From Rhodocollybia butyracea (lineage: Eukaryota > Basidiomycota > Agaricomycetes > Agaricales > Omphalotaceae): 64,000 bases of DNA. Shown here one piece after another: positions 32,591-43,664 of this stretch. Numbering within the stretch: the stretch's first letter is position 1; each line of letters begins with the position of its first letter. The notes beneath the pieces were generated by a model. The model was not told where the DNA came from. It worked only from the letters and a program-made list of their open reading frames with translations, and searched no databases. Both the position numbers and the translations under genes were made by a program. The DNA is taken from positions 992,001 through 1,056,000 of the forward strand of contig JADNRY010000002.1 of assembly GCA_015501585.1 (NCBI GenBank). The letters run 5' to 3'.

Positions 32591-32999
32591 CTCGAAGAAG
32601 TGGTGAGGGTAGATGATTGAGAACTATTGTATAAACATGCCCAAGCAGTGCGGTAATTGATCATGGGCGCCTAAATCTGATCTTGTGACTTATGTAGAGT
32701 AGTCTTTACCAATTCCCTCCTCGTTTGCCAATGTATAAAGCTACTGCTTCGCTAGCTGCCCAGAGCCAGAGAGAGAGTACATATTTGCAAAGTCTGACAA
32801 TTTGGAAGTTCCTCATTACATCTTTTTGTGTATGTACATGCACAGCTCAGAGCTGAGCGCTGAGCGGTAGGTATGCTATGCATCCATCGTTAAATATATA
32901 ATAAATACTGATCATATGCTGTCGAAGCAATTCTTGGGACAATACACTTCGTGTAGCGGCGTCAAAATCTGGTCTGCAAATGGTAGAAGAAACACCAAC
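32591..32999. other. Intergenic, upstream of J-domain gene
   Basis: Promoter of the J-protein gene and 3' flank of the coiled-coil gene. A small palindrome cluster (GCTCAGAGCTGAGCGCTGAGC, 32846-32866) is present. No gene. Confidence 0.4.
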
Positions 33000-33917
33000 C
33001 TAGTGGTCAACACTGCTTGCTGCTTCGAGTCTGCACACCTCTTTTCGGCTTTCGGCGAGACTCACAATCAGGCGATTTTCGAGGTCATTAGACAGCTCTT
33101 GCTCAATCAGTCTTGCCTTCTGACCGAGCCTGAGAGCTTCAATCTCCGCATACAGCTTCTGGACATCCTTGTTGTACCTATCCTTCAACTCTCTTTCTCT
33201 CTTCTTCCCTTTCTCTATGTCCTCAATCAAACCCTTCACCAACTCCTCAATCATACCTTCCTTCCTCGTGTCCCGAACCATCTGCTTCGCTGCCCTCGCA
33301 ACCGCCCTCACTCGCCCTTGCTTCACCTTCTCCGAATCCTCCCTCAACTTCTTCATCTGCCTCTGTTGTTTCCACACAATATTTGATACCAGCAGCCTAT
33401 CTCGGAAATTGATAAAGGCATAGGATCGAATATTCTGCTCTCTTTCAGCTAGCGCACCCTTCACACGTGTCAATTCTTTCTGCTGCTGCCACACCTTGTT
33501 TGAGAGCAAAACGTTGTCGAAAAAGGACACGAGCGGTTGTAGCCGGAGTCTCTTCTGCTGAAACTCGATCACTGCATGTAATCGTGTGTTATCAGACTCA
33601 AGCTCCCTACATCTGCGCTCGTAGCGATCCTCATTGGACAAAAAGTGCCGCTCGAGCTGAAGGTACTTCGCCTGGCTGGCCGCAGCAGTGGCTTTGAGCT
33701 CTTCGTAGTGATTGTCCTTCTCTGAGAGCTGTTGTTCTAGCTGTTTGCATCGGGTGAGAAGCCATTCGACGTTAGCTTCGGTCAAGGAAACTGTACGTCG
33801 TGGGAGAAGCTGATAAACCCCAATAGTGATGCAGATCAATGCGCATGCAGCAAGACTCAGGGCAATCGTGTTGGAGAGTTGAAAGTAAAAGAATGGATAG
33901 TCGCAGCGGTCGAACAT
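33000..33917 (-). CDS. Membrane-anchored coiled-coil protein, unrecognised
   Basis: Uninterrupted 305-codon frame from ATG 33917. Residues about 14-38 (LSNTIALSLAACALICITIG) form one hydrophobic membrane span. The rest is almost entirely charged heptad-like coiled coil (KQLEQQLSEKDNHYEELKAT; RELKDRYNKDVQKLYAEIEA). Two internal segments are similar (FFDNVLLSNKVWQQQKELTR and FRDRLLVSNIVWKQQRQMKK), suggesting an internal duplication about 50 residues apart. Single-span topology with a long coiled coil suggests a tether or scaffold. Family not recognised. Confidence 0.6.
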   Translation of the reverse strand: MFDRCDYPFFYFQLSNTIALSLAACALICITIGVYQLLPRRTVSLTEANVEWLLTRCKQLEQQLSEKDNHYEELKATAAASQAKYLQLERHFLSNEDRYERRCRELESDNTRLHAVIEFQQKRLRLQPLVSFFDNVLLSNKVWQQQKELTRVKGALAEREQNIRSYAFINFRDRLLVSNIVWKQQRQMKKLREDSEKVKQGRVRAVARAAKQMVRDTRKEGMIEELVKGLIEDIEKGKKRERELKDRYNKDVQKLYAEIEALRLGQKARLIEQELSNDLENRLIVSLAESRKEVCRLEAASSVDH

Positions 33918-34851
33918 GGTTGGGTTGGGAGGGGTACAGGGCTTTGTACAATATAAGTATCTAGCGTATACTTATGTTCAATACAGTACTCTACTCGTGG
34001 AGAACGCAAGGCCGATCTTCCTGCGGGGTGGTATAAGAGTGTTTTACTCGAGGATGCACTCCTCGAGGTGATAGTGATGATCAAAGGACATGTCATTTTG
34101 AAACTACATGCAAAGTATCAGACTTGCAGGTCGAATTGTTAATATCGGCAAGCCTTATACGACGCGGACCAGGAAAAGTCAGTGCGTGGTATATTACTGA
34201 TATCGGCACGAACTTGCCTGAGAGTTAACTCGTGTACGGCTTTGAAGCTTGAAGATTCTCAAAGCTTTATATAGAGGTTCAGCGTGTGAGTGCTACTAAT
34301 ATTGGAACGATGAAATGAAGGTCGGGTCAACGTTCGCGGCTAGGCTGCGCCCAGCACACCAACGCTTTTTGACCAAGAAAATTATCATGATAACTTTCAG
34401 ATTTGCCAAATGTCTTCTTCTATGGCTGTAGACTCGGATGACGCCTGAAGGAGATCGAATAATACCCTGCCAACAAATAAGCCCAACAGATAAGCCCCAC
34501 AGTCACTTTCAATGTTTCTTGAACAAGTGTCTTTGGAAGAAGCCTGGAGTTTCAATCGACATTCGGTGAGGATTCCATACGCTACCGTTTTGTCTTCGCT
34601 CAAAGTATCTGCGCTACGACTCGGAAAAGCCGAAGGATAATTATCCTCAAGTCCTCCAGGCTCACAATGCGCTTGAACAGTATTTGATTCGTGTACGGGC
34701 TTTCTCCAATTGAGAATACCCTTTCCTTAACTCCGACTTGAAGGGCGCCTTTGGCGCAGATCAGCGGATGAGTGTTGGCTGGTCTAATATATCTTTTCAA
34801 GCAGTAAGTACTGTTCTACTAGTAACTTCCCTGTTGCTACAGTCTGTCAGA
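33918..34851. other. Gene-poor stretch, coiled-coil gene to SDR gene
   Basis: About 930 bases. Short reverse frames (34397-34800) have no domain or credible splicing. TATATA-like sequence occurs near 34268. Nothing else recognised. Confidence 0.4.
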
Positions 34852-35822
34852 CTATTTATTCATGAATGCTTCAAGCGGAACCGAAGTCAACCCTTGTACT
34901 CCCACTTTCATGTACCCGTTCTTCTGCGCCAACTTTTTCTGAATCTCGCGATCAGCTTTCATCTCATCGACATCCCAGTGAGCCCACACAAAGCAACCAT
35001 GCAACCAAGATGCTTCGGGGGATGATGCCCAAACAGAAAAGTCCGCCGGGAGAGCAACTAACACATAGATCAGTAATCAAGCGGATTCAAGGTATACGGA
35101 CTCTTACATTCGTCCCATTTCAGCAAGGTTCTATCAAAGTTTTTGGAGGCGCCCTCACTGTATAGCGCCCCAGGATGGAAAGAAATAATTTGAACGTCCT
35201 CAGCCGGCCGTTCGTCTGCAATTCGTCCAACTAGGGCAGTAAATGCTCCCTTTGACGATGCGTATACGTTTGAATCAGGCGCAGGATTCGAGTGAACACT
35301 TGATGTCGAGACGTTGACGAGATTCAACTGCTGTCCCTTTGGCCTCAGAATCTGCTTGACAAACTTTGCCGACATGAGGAAATTTCCGCCGACATTAACA
35401 TTGAAAGCTTCCATCAGCTTTCCTTTATCTATGGTCAAAGTATCGGGTCCCGTTGCTGATATATGCGCTGCGTTGAGCACCAGTACATGGACAAAAATAT
35501 TCTGGGAGTGGAGGTATTCCCAAAGATCGGTTATCGAAGAATCGTCGCCAATGTCTGCCTGTTGCGCAATGAATTCCGTTTTCGTCTGGAACTCTTTGCG
35601 TAATTTTTCTGCAGAAGTCTCCAACAAAGAACCCCTTCTGCCCACAATGATAATTCTAGATGCAGACGCTTTCGCGAATGAACGCGCAATTTCGAACCCG
35701 ATCCCACCACCTCCTCCGGTGATCAGAATGGTCTTCCCAGACTGGCTGAGGGATGGGTTGGTGGGTGAGATTGCTGGATATGTGTCGTGGTGATAGGTAG
35801 CGGTTAGCAATGGTAAGGACAT
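34852..35822 (-). CDS. Short-chain dehydrogenase/reductase (SDR)
   Basis: Classical SDR with a Rossmann fold. Cofactor motif TGGGGGIGFEIARSFAKA, then LVLNAAH (NAAG-like), ADIGDD after beta-3, LVNVSTSSVHSNP (catalytic Ser region) and VYASSKGAF (catalytic YxxxK). A phase-1 intron near 35107 (GTAAGA...TGTTAG) joins LKWDE to FALPADFSVWASSPEASWLH; the second exon ends EAFMNK. Without splicing the frame stops early. The second exon's GCFVWAHWDVDEMK is typical of fungal SDRs of unknown substrate. A role in secondary metabolism or detoxification cannot be assigned. Confidence 0.85.
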
Positions 35823-36580
35823 GATGGGTGAAAAGAGGATGTCTGTCTCATCTGGGTAAAACCTGAGCTGTCTTATACCAAGCAGTCGGATTATTTACTT
35901 AGTTGCTGACGAGCCAGCGGACAACCTCGGTCAAAGGCGACAAGGTAAGATATCCCATCTGCATCGGTGTTTATTTGCAGGTCAACCTCGGCAAAGCAAG
36001 CTTAATTTAGATATCACGCATGCATCGATGTTGGTAATCACTGACCGGTCAATCATTGGCTAATTGGTGACTCAATCTGCCTTGCGAAGCGAAGATTTCA
36101 GACTGACTCACAATTCAACGTTGAGTCAGTCGAGGAATATTCAACGACAATTCAACGACTCGACAAGAGTTTTCCACCGTTCGTTGCAAGCATTGTCGCT
36201 AGATATGACATCGGTGACTAAAAGTTGTGTATCCCATTTGTTGGTACCGCAGCATGTACATAAAACCTACCTACCTGAAGCGCTTTGTACGAGCACAGCC
36301 ACGCTGTACTGAGGCGGGTGACGTGAATGATCTTCACAGACATATTCAATTTTGATTCCGGACTTACCTTAGTACCTACCTACCATGACTGCGAACCCCA
36401 CTGCACTCCTTATTAGGGGCCCCACATATAGTTACGGCCATTTATTCATACCTCCTCCTCCCGCAGTTCCTCCTACTTCATCTCAAGTTGTTCAAGCATA
36501 ACACTTGGCGAAAATGCGCGCCACGCAAAACTGGGCAAGTCTATAATAACTGTTATAACGATGGATGCTAATTGCCACCA
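35823..36580. other. Intergenic, upstream of SDR and small gene
   Basis: Divergent spacer of about 760 bases. It contains direct repetition of CAATTCAACG(T/A)(T/C) near 36112-36160. Two short upstream ATGs (36514, 36561) precede the small gene and open brief frames that end quickly. No other gene. Confidence 0.4.
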
Positions 36581-36925
36581 ATGGTCCATCAACCTGGTAG
36601 TCCTGGTTATGTTAGTGACGATGCCTTTGCTGCTTGTATCGCATATGAAAAGTCTGTGATTGACTTGTATACTAGTGCTGCTGATCTTCTCCCTCGTATG
36701 CTTTAGCCCAATATCCCTTGCTTACCTTCTATATCGCTGATCTATCGTTCTATATAGCGGCCTGGTTTTCGCCTGCAATCACTGCAGCTTTGGCCCCACT
36801 AACTGCCACAGTGCAACAAATGTCTGATCACTACTTTCAAGTGTGTACATAGTTTTCGCTATCATTATCGACTTGTTCTGAATTTTATTCTTGTCCAGAG
36901 CCAGAATTCTGGCAACAGGGGCTGA
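36581..36925 (+). CDS. Small hypothetical protein, three exons, about 74 aa
   Basis: ATG 36581 in good context (CACCAATGG) opens MVHQPGSPGYVSDDAFAACI and AYEKSVIDLYTSAADLLP. A 62-base intron with donor GTATGC and acceptor ATATAG joins to PAWFSPAITAALAPLTATVQ and QMSDHYFQ. A second intron (GTGTGT...TGTCCAG) joins to SQNSGNRG and stop. Composition and in-phase splicing support a real gene. No signal peptide, CAAX box or known domain is seen. Each exon is too short to stand out in a simple ORF scan. Confidence 0.45.
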
Positions 36926-38962
36926 AAGTAGACATATCGGTGATGTTCAAACTTCATTGTCAGACGGGCAACATTTGTAGACCTAAAGTAGTCACGCCCT
37001 GCGTATCTAGTTTTGCAGTTATTTCTCTCCTAGTGCCATCAAACCTCCCTGTGACACGAACGATAATTTCTATTCAAGTTGTTGAAGAGGTTATTCTACA
37101 GCCCACTTGAATCGTAACCTGCGAAGGTGGCGAGTCAAGTCTTTTGCGCCATGAATTCACAGCGGCTACTTGCTTTATTAAATAGTGCTGTGGGGAGGTC
37201 CTCTTTTAGCCTCGCTCCGGTGGTTGCTAGTTTCGTGACGGTCGTGGGTGGGGTTTTGGTTATATTCAAGGATCAGACTCCAGAATGAAAGAGGCCATTC
37301 GTTTATGCTACGGATGGAACAGAACGCAGTATTCTGCAGTATTACTATTAGCGTCACCATATTGAATATTGAGGACCTGGCTACAATGGACTACATCATA
37401 TACTTGGCCTAATGTAACTCCTTACGTCCATGTTATTGGACTCAAGTTCAAAGTCTTGATTTTTCGCAGGTCCCACGACTTCAGTTTCAAATTCAGTAAA
37501 TCCACATCAACTAAAAGGACGATCCTTTCCTAATATTTCTACTCTTCTATCCGACCACAATTGACGATCGGTCACATCATACTCAGGGGTTACATTGAGT
37601 AAAAGCTTGTCCGAAGTGCTTTACGAAAGTTAGCAATTATCCACGGTCTCGAGGACAGTGAGGTATAATTCGTCGATTGTGACGACAGCCGGTATCTCTA
37701 GGAAGACGAGGCTCGATAGAGGGGAGGGGGTTGCTTCCCGGACGTTGCTTCCCAGTCAGACAGATAAGTAAGCCAGGCCCAAGGATAATGCGGCGGAGAA
37801 TGAGTAGACCATCGGACATATAGCGTTAACTGAATCTATCTTTTCCCAAGGACTTGCCCTATTCAGCTGAAATCGAAGCAACATCCAAAAATTTGTCGAA
37901 CGACTTTCTTTTGTTGCTTAAGCCCAGATTGCCTTTCCACGAGGCAAGAGAATTGCGATAAGGGTGCAGCGCCGAGAGAATATGAACCAAATAGTCGACG
38001 AAAGCCAGTGGTGGGCAACTTGTCCAGTAAAACTTGTACAATGTACATGATGAGGAACATCAAGGAAATCATGACGACGCCATTGAATTACTTCTGGTAC
38101 TACGCTCTACACACACCCATTTTTTCTGTATGCGACATGGTTTTACCAAACCGTCAAAACCACATAGTGGCCCACTTCCGAAAAAGTGTTGCTACGGTAG
38201 GTCTAAGAATATGACGCCCCATCCCAAAAAGACAGTCATTCTCGTGAACATCCCGACCTCAACCTCTCCTAAAAGAAGGAGGAAGAGAAGTCTCGCTCCG
38301 TCAACCAGAAATATCGTCCATTTTTCGAAAGAAAACGCCAAAAAGCTGGAGGCTTCGGTAGGTTGAAGCGGACACTGAAGAGATGAAAATTTTTGAGCAG
38401 CTATTTATATGAGAGCATCACGTGTCAATCAGGTGCGTGCAACTGAACCGATTGCCGCGCGCCGGCGCTTAACCGATTGAGATATCGACGCGACGGGAGG
38501 TGGAAAACTCTTTGGCGTCCCAGTGCGACGTCAACATTTTCAAAAATTCGGCTTAGCATCCCACATTCAGCGTTCAGATCCAATTGAGGTCCTAACGCAC
38601 AGGTCTGGCAAGTAATGTTAGTGCGTGTGCTTGAAGTCTTGTTCTCTTTATGTCTTAAGCACTTATAATGAGGTCAAACGACTCAACGAAGACTTGAGCC
38701 TTGTTTGTATACCACTGAAAATTTCTCCGTGAAACGACACGGTGCTGCATCGTTCACGAAATTGGTTGAAAGTTCTGACATCGCATTCTGCGTCGATATA
38801 GCCAGTAAGTCCGGGATCCTCATAGCTAACTCGGCCTTCTCTCGCTAGACATCGTAATAAACGAATGGGGCCTTTATTCCTGCGTCCGTTTCGCTATATA
38901 GTAAGCCTTTTTTGTGGCCATTTCCCTTTCAGCTACAGTTTGATTTTGGTTGTTCTAAGCAG
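36926..38962. other. Gene-poor stretch of about 2 kb
   Basis: Short frames on both strands (for example 37859-38072 reverse, 38034-38366 forward) lack domains and splice support. The direct repeat AACCGATTG lies at about 38446 and 38471, around a GC-rich block. I recognise no gene, RNA or transposon. Confidence 0.4.
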
Positions 38963-40465
38963 TTAAGCCTTTACTGTCACCTTTAGCCCTAGTACTTCTT
39001 CCAATGGCTTTAGGCGCTGCAGCATAACATCAGGCACCCGTAAACCTTGTAAAGTCAAGGAGGCAAGAGGAACGCATACAACATCTTCGCCCCATCCCGC
39101 ACGATGACACCGAGATTCTATCATTGCACCTAAGCTTTCTAAAAGCTCTTCATTGGTTGTAGACCAGATAGAAAGCGACAGGTCACGCAGGCGAGGGATC
39201 AAAAGCCTGGCTTCCGATACGTTCAAAAGCGAGCATACGGACATCACATCAACCTCTCCCATAAGTGCCAGTGAGGAAATGAGCCGACAGGCACTCAGAA
39301 AATCCATCAAGACGCCCATTAAATCTCCGCCTCTTATTTCGTGAGGGATGTGTACTTCCAAGGAGGAGACAGATGGCGTCCTACGGAGGAAGGCTGAAAT
39401 GATGCTCAAATCTTGGATGATCAACTCGTCCAACAATAGGGTTTGCAGAAAGGGAAGGCGAAGACGTGAAAGACCTTCCATCGCACCCCGCATACGTAGT
39501 GTCCGTATATTAGGATGGTCAACTATAAATCCAGCGTTATAGTTCCGCAAAAATACATCACAAGTAACGAGGTTGTTGGCGCAGGCAAGGACAATGAGAA
39601 AATCTCGAATGTCACGAAAGCTGCCGGAGTACGAGGTAAGCTGAGACCAGGGAAGCTGGAACCTTGAAGGGCGGAAATAGCCTGAAAGAGTGAAGTGTTC
39701 TAGCTGGGGAGCGATCTCGAAAGCTTCCGCTGTGGAAGGTGTATCGAGGGTATGGCTCATCGGAACGTTTTCGATGACAAGACGACGGAGAAGAGGCATT
39801 CGACTTTTGACTGCGGCACTGAGACTACCCAGAACCACGATGGGTATGTGATTCAATTCTAGCTCCTTCCAACGAAAAGATTCGTTTGTCAACAGATTCC
39901 AGCACTTTTCCTCTTTTTGCGATAATACATCCATTCTGTTCCTAGCGCTGAAGCAAAATCTGATGGAAAGGGAGCGGGTACCTGAGCGCTGCAGTGCGAG
40001 CTCTAAAAGAGTGCTAGTAAGGTTGGTTCTCTCCACCTTCATGCAATCAATTTCAATCGACGACCATATTTGTTGCATCCCTTCGCAGACGACATTCCTC
40101 CACACGCGACAAACTTGGCTAAATCGCCAGAACGGAGAGTTGGCATCCATGGGAACCCCTTTCTCTCCTGGGAGAGCGAAGGAAAATATCACAGCCAAGA
40201 TCTCTGGTGGTAAACGGCGAAAGGGTGAAAGTACACTTTGCAGCCTGAGAACCCGCGCAAGCTCTTCATCACGTATTTGGAGGACTGTGGCTGTATCCCA
40301 CCCGTCGGCGTCTACAACATTATCAATTAGTTCGAGCTCTGCGAGCCTCTGATCTAAAGAGAAAAGTTGGCGTTGAGCATCCAAGATAGCGGCTCGGATA
40401 TCCGGAATTTGGTGCTCGTCAGCAGGATTGTTGGAGGTGAGCAGCTGAGTGAACGATTTCTCCAT
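38963..40465 (-). CDS. F-box protein (Agaricomycete type)
   Basis: Single frame from ATG 40465 (MEKSFTQLLTSNNPADEHQI), about 500 codons. An N-terminal helix (QRQLFSLDQRLAELELI) and RVLRLQSVLSPFRRLPPEIL precede the F-box proper: PPEILAVIFSFALPG, then FSQVCRVWRNVV. Leucine-rich segments follow (LRRLVIENVPMSHTL; LQTLLLDELIIQDLSII). The helix-then-F-box arrangement is the standard form of the very large mushroom F-box family. It is predicted to bind Skp1 in an SCF ligase; the target is unknown. Confidence 0.82.
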   Translation of the reverse strand: MEKSFTQLLTSNNPADEHQIPDIRAAILDAQRQLFSLDQRLAELELIDNVVDADGWDTATVLQIRDEELARVLRLQSVLSPFRRLPPEILAVIFSFALPGEKGVPMDANSPFWRFSQVCRVWRNVVCEGMQQIWSSIEIDCMKVERTNLTSTLLELALQRSGTRSLSIRFCFSARNRMDVLSQKEEKCWNLLTNESFRWKELELNHIPIVVLGSLSAAVKSRMPLLRRLVIENVPMSHTLDTPSTAEAFEIAPQLEHFTLSGYFRPSRFQLPWSQLTSYSGSFRDIRDFLIVLACANNLVTCDVFLRNYNAGFIVDHPNIRTLRMRGAMEGLSRLRLPFLQTLLLDELIIQDLSIISAFLRRTPSVSSLEVHIPHEIRGGDLMGVLMDFLSACRLISSLALMGEVDVMSVCSLLNVSEARLLIPRLRDLSLSIWSTTNEELLESLGAMIESRCHRAGWGEDVVCVPLASLTLQGLRVPDVMLQRLKPLEEVLGLKVTVKA

Positions 40466-40680
40466 TGTCGGGATGAGGCCTTGATCGTGGGTGCTGCCCA
40501 CTAAGCCCTTTCACAGCACGTGAATGGCTGGACCTAAGCTGCTAAGCAACCGAGAAATCCTTCTTGTGACTCATACAATATTACAATGAAAATACACTGA
40601 TGATAATCCAGTTAGTTCAGGGAATATAAATGGAATATAGCACACACCTAATGTTGCACAGGTCCAAAGGCATATACTTA

Positions 40681-41029
40681 TTACAGAGTCAACTTCTCCA
40701 TCGCATCCTCAAACTTTTCATCATCGCTCGAGGAATCACTTTCCGATTCATCTGGTTCCTCTCCTTCCTCCTCTTCTTCCTCTTCAAAGTCGAGCTGTGA
40801 TTCGAGTCAATATTAAGAAACAGTAGATCTATAAAAGTCTACTTGCAGGATCATATATCACTCTAATGATAAGGCTACAGCTTGGGCATGTAGCGATGTC
40901 TTCATAGTCTCGTAGCTGTTGACGCGATATCTCGAATCGATCTCCGCATGGGCAGGGATAATGGTAGATTTTGCGGGAGGCATCCCAGACCATATCTTCG
41001 ATTTCGACTTCATCGTAATAGGCTCCCAT
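40681..41029 (-). CDS. DPH3: Diphthamide biosynthesis protein 3 (CSL zinc finger)
   Basis: Small electron-transfer and iron-donor protein for the Dph1-Dph2 enzyme in diphthamide synthesis on eEF2, also tied to Elongator. The sequence [16 protein letters not shown] ... [18 protein letters not shown] ... [16 protein letters not shown] carries the CxC...CxxC zinc ligands and the family's CPCGD and CPSCSL motifs. An intron splits the gene. It must begin with GC (CCT|GCAAGT...TCACAG) to keep the frame and give the expected [18 protein letters not shown] acidic tail, ending EDAMEKLTL. Divergent from TDP1 with about 210 bases between starts. Confidence 0.92.
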
Positions 41030-41238
41030 TTTATCTTAATAAGGGACACGTTATCGCTGGCGGCCGATAAAAGAGACCATAAAAGCAGGCTGGAGAAAAT
41101 TAACCCTGGTGAGAGTAAACTAGAGAGAATGAAATTTTTTGAAGTGCCGCCCGCCTATGAGTCATGAATGCATGATACGTGATCTCCATGGACGATCGCA
41201 GTTGCGCCACATCTTACCTGACTTGAACGTTAACCTTC

Positions 41239-43615
41239 ATGGAAAAGAGTGACGATGATCTCGCGAGGTAAACGCAACAGCTCAATACGCGGCTGGCGAC
41301 TCATATATTTCAGAGCAATTTCTCTCAGCCTTTTACACACCGATCCTTCTATCCATCATTCAAATGAAACCGAAGAAGCCTTGTTTCAAGAACAGATAAT
41401 GCAAGCTATTCAAGCCTCGAGATCTACTGCTCAACCGCCTGCTCAACCGTCATCCACCAACCCGTTTCTATCAGAACGTGCACAGATGGAAAAGGAGCGG
41501 AGAGAGCGCCAAAAGAGACTCCGAAAGGCAAAGGGTATTCCAGATAGTGAGGATGAACGCACCCAGGCAGACAGCGATGATGAGGATGTAAAGGAACCAA
41601 GTGCGAAGAGGCAACGTCTATCGTCATCAATGCCTAATGGTGTCCAAGCTAACGCTCGGAGTAGCGCTGCTTCGTCTTCTGGCTCAAAACATGAGTCTAG
41701 CCAAAATCCTTACTTTTGGGATGGAGAATGGCGTCCAACAGCCACCCAGGGTGTCGAGCCGCGGAAGGACAAACGACCAACCTTCAGGCTTTCGGAGATT
41801 TTGGGAAATGTGAGTGTTGCTTTGATGATGAGATTTATCTCTGAACGCGGCGTCTTGTTCTTCACAGAAAACCGAGATTGCCTTTGCTATTCTCTCCACG
41901 TTTGCCCTCGACATTCAGTGGATCTATGATTTGTTCGACCGCTCTGTTCCTGTCATTATGGTTTCCCAACCTGGCGAAAACGGCAGAGCAAGCGTAAAAA
42001 ATGTCCTCCCGAACTGGATCAAGACAACGCCCTTTTTACAAGGCGGATACGGCTGCATGCACATGAAATTCATGATGATATTCTACAAGACAGGACGCTT
42101 ACGAGTTGTTGTCTCCACTGCGAATCTTGTCCCATACGATTGGCGAGATATAGAAAATGTAAGCCTCAGCTTTACCCTCTTACCTTGACCTTAGATCTCC
42201 TATAGGCCGCCTGGCTCCAGGACATCCCACCGCTTTCAAAGCCCGTCACCTTCGACAAAGAGGACAAAGAATCGTTTCAGTATATCATGAAGACTGTTCT
42301 TGATAACGTCAATGTTAAACCTGCACTCTCTATCATGGTACAACAAGAGGTGAGTATAATCCTTAATCTATGTCTCTATCCTCGGTGAACGTCCGCATCT
42401 CAGCATCGCGATCTGCCTATACAAACGCTGGAAGACATCTGCACGCGCTGGGATTGGTCAAAAGTGCGAGTGCACCTAATACCTTCCATTGCAGGTACGA
42501 TTCCCTTTCCGCATAATCCTCGATATAGTACTACAATGACTTGGTAGGAAAGCATCAAGGATGGCCAGACGTCATCTTAACGGGCCATACCCGACTGATG
42601 AAAGCAGTACGCAATATGGGCTTTCAAACTGGCAAGGGAACGCAAGGGAAGAAACTTGAACTGGAATATCAGGTACGAAGAGTTCTGTTGGCAATTCATA
42701 TCATATTCAACACGTTCGATGCCAGGCCAGCAGTATCGGGCAGTATACCACATCTTGGATCAATGAATTTTACTATTCTGCCAGAGGCGAATCGGCACAG
42801 GATTGGTTGGTCAAACGTAAGAGTGAAAGGGATAATCAGCCGTATCCAATCAACTTGAAAATTCTGTATCCTACGAAGGACACAGTGCATGGTAGTCAGC
42901 ATGGGGAGCGGGTGCGCTGAGACTTTGTGCCTACTACTAAGATCTCTAACCACATCACAGGGAGGAGGAACGATTTTCTGTAAACGGAATTATTGGGAAG
43001 GCAAGAAGTTTCCTCGAAAATTGTTCTATGACGCGAAAAGCAAAGCAGGAAATACCCTTATGCACACGAAGGTTATTTAAGTTTGGTTCTTTCCCCCCCC
43101 CCCCCCCCGGTATCTAAAGAGTTCATTTGCAGATGGCTATCGGAGTCGTTTCGCAAAACCGTCCAACCAAACGAGAGGTAATCAATGTCGACTCTGATTC
43201 GGAAACAGAAGACGATAGCGACGATGAAAGCCAAGTCGACAGTGCTCAAGACACCAATGCTTGGGCTTACCTAGGCTCACATAATTTCACTGGAAGTGCT
43301 TGGGGTTATGTTTCAGGATCAGCGTTCAATCCTGTTCTCAATGTAAGTCTGGTTACTTTCATCTCCAGCCAAATCGAACTCATCTCGAATATGACTTATG
43401 TAGATAAGGAATTATGAGCTCGGCGTAGTCTTCCCTTTGAAAAATCCGGCCGAGGCCAACAAGATGGCTTGTTTTGAAAGACCACCGCGACAGTATAGTC
43501 CAAAAGATTCACCGTGGGTGAGTCGTGAATGTTCAAATCCTATACTATCGTTTCCTTGACTGTTTTACAGGTCCAAGAGGAATCCGTATACTTTGCTCAA
43601 AGCAATCATAACTGA
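41239..43615 (+). CDS. TDP1: Tyrosyl-DNA phosphodiesterase 1, with N-terminal UIM
   Basis: Phospholipase-D-superfamily DNA-repair enzyme that removes topoisomerase-I peptides from DNA 3' ends. The first catalytic motif is GCMHMKFMMIFYKTG ... VVVSTANLVPYDW (H, K, N). The second is NTLMHTK|MAIGV ... AYLGSHNFTGSAWG, interrupted by an intron directly after HTK. Starting at ATG 41239 and splicing GTAAAC...TTTCAG gives EKSDDDLARAISLSLLHTD, matching the ubiquitin-interacting motif (acidic-L-x-x-A-x-x-x-S). A disordered Lys/Arg-rich region precedes the catalytic domain (QNPYFWDGEWRPTATQG). It ends VQEESVYFAQSNHN. About ten introns; one holds a 16-base C tract (43093-43108). Confidence 0.88.
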
Positions 43616-43664
43616 CCTGAGCTATATACATCGTTACCTACACAGATGCATATATTCAGCGATA

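Noticed and set aside
38034..38366. 110-codon forward frame with basic C-terminus
   Set aside because: No recognisable domain; overlapping frames on both strands are equally open; no intron or promoter support.
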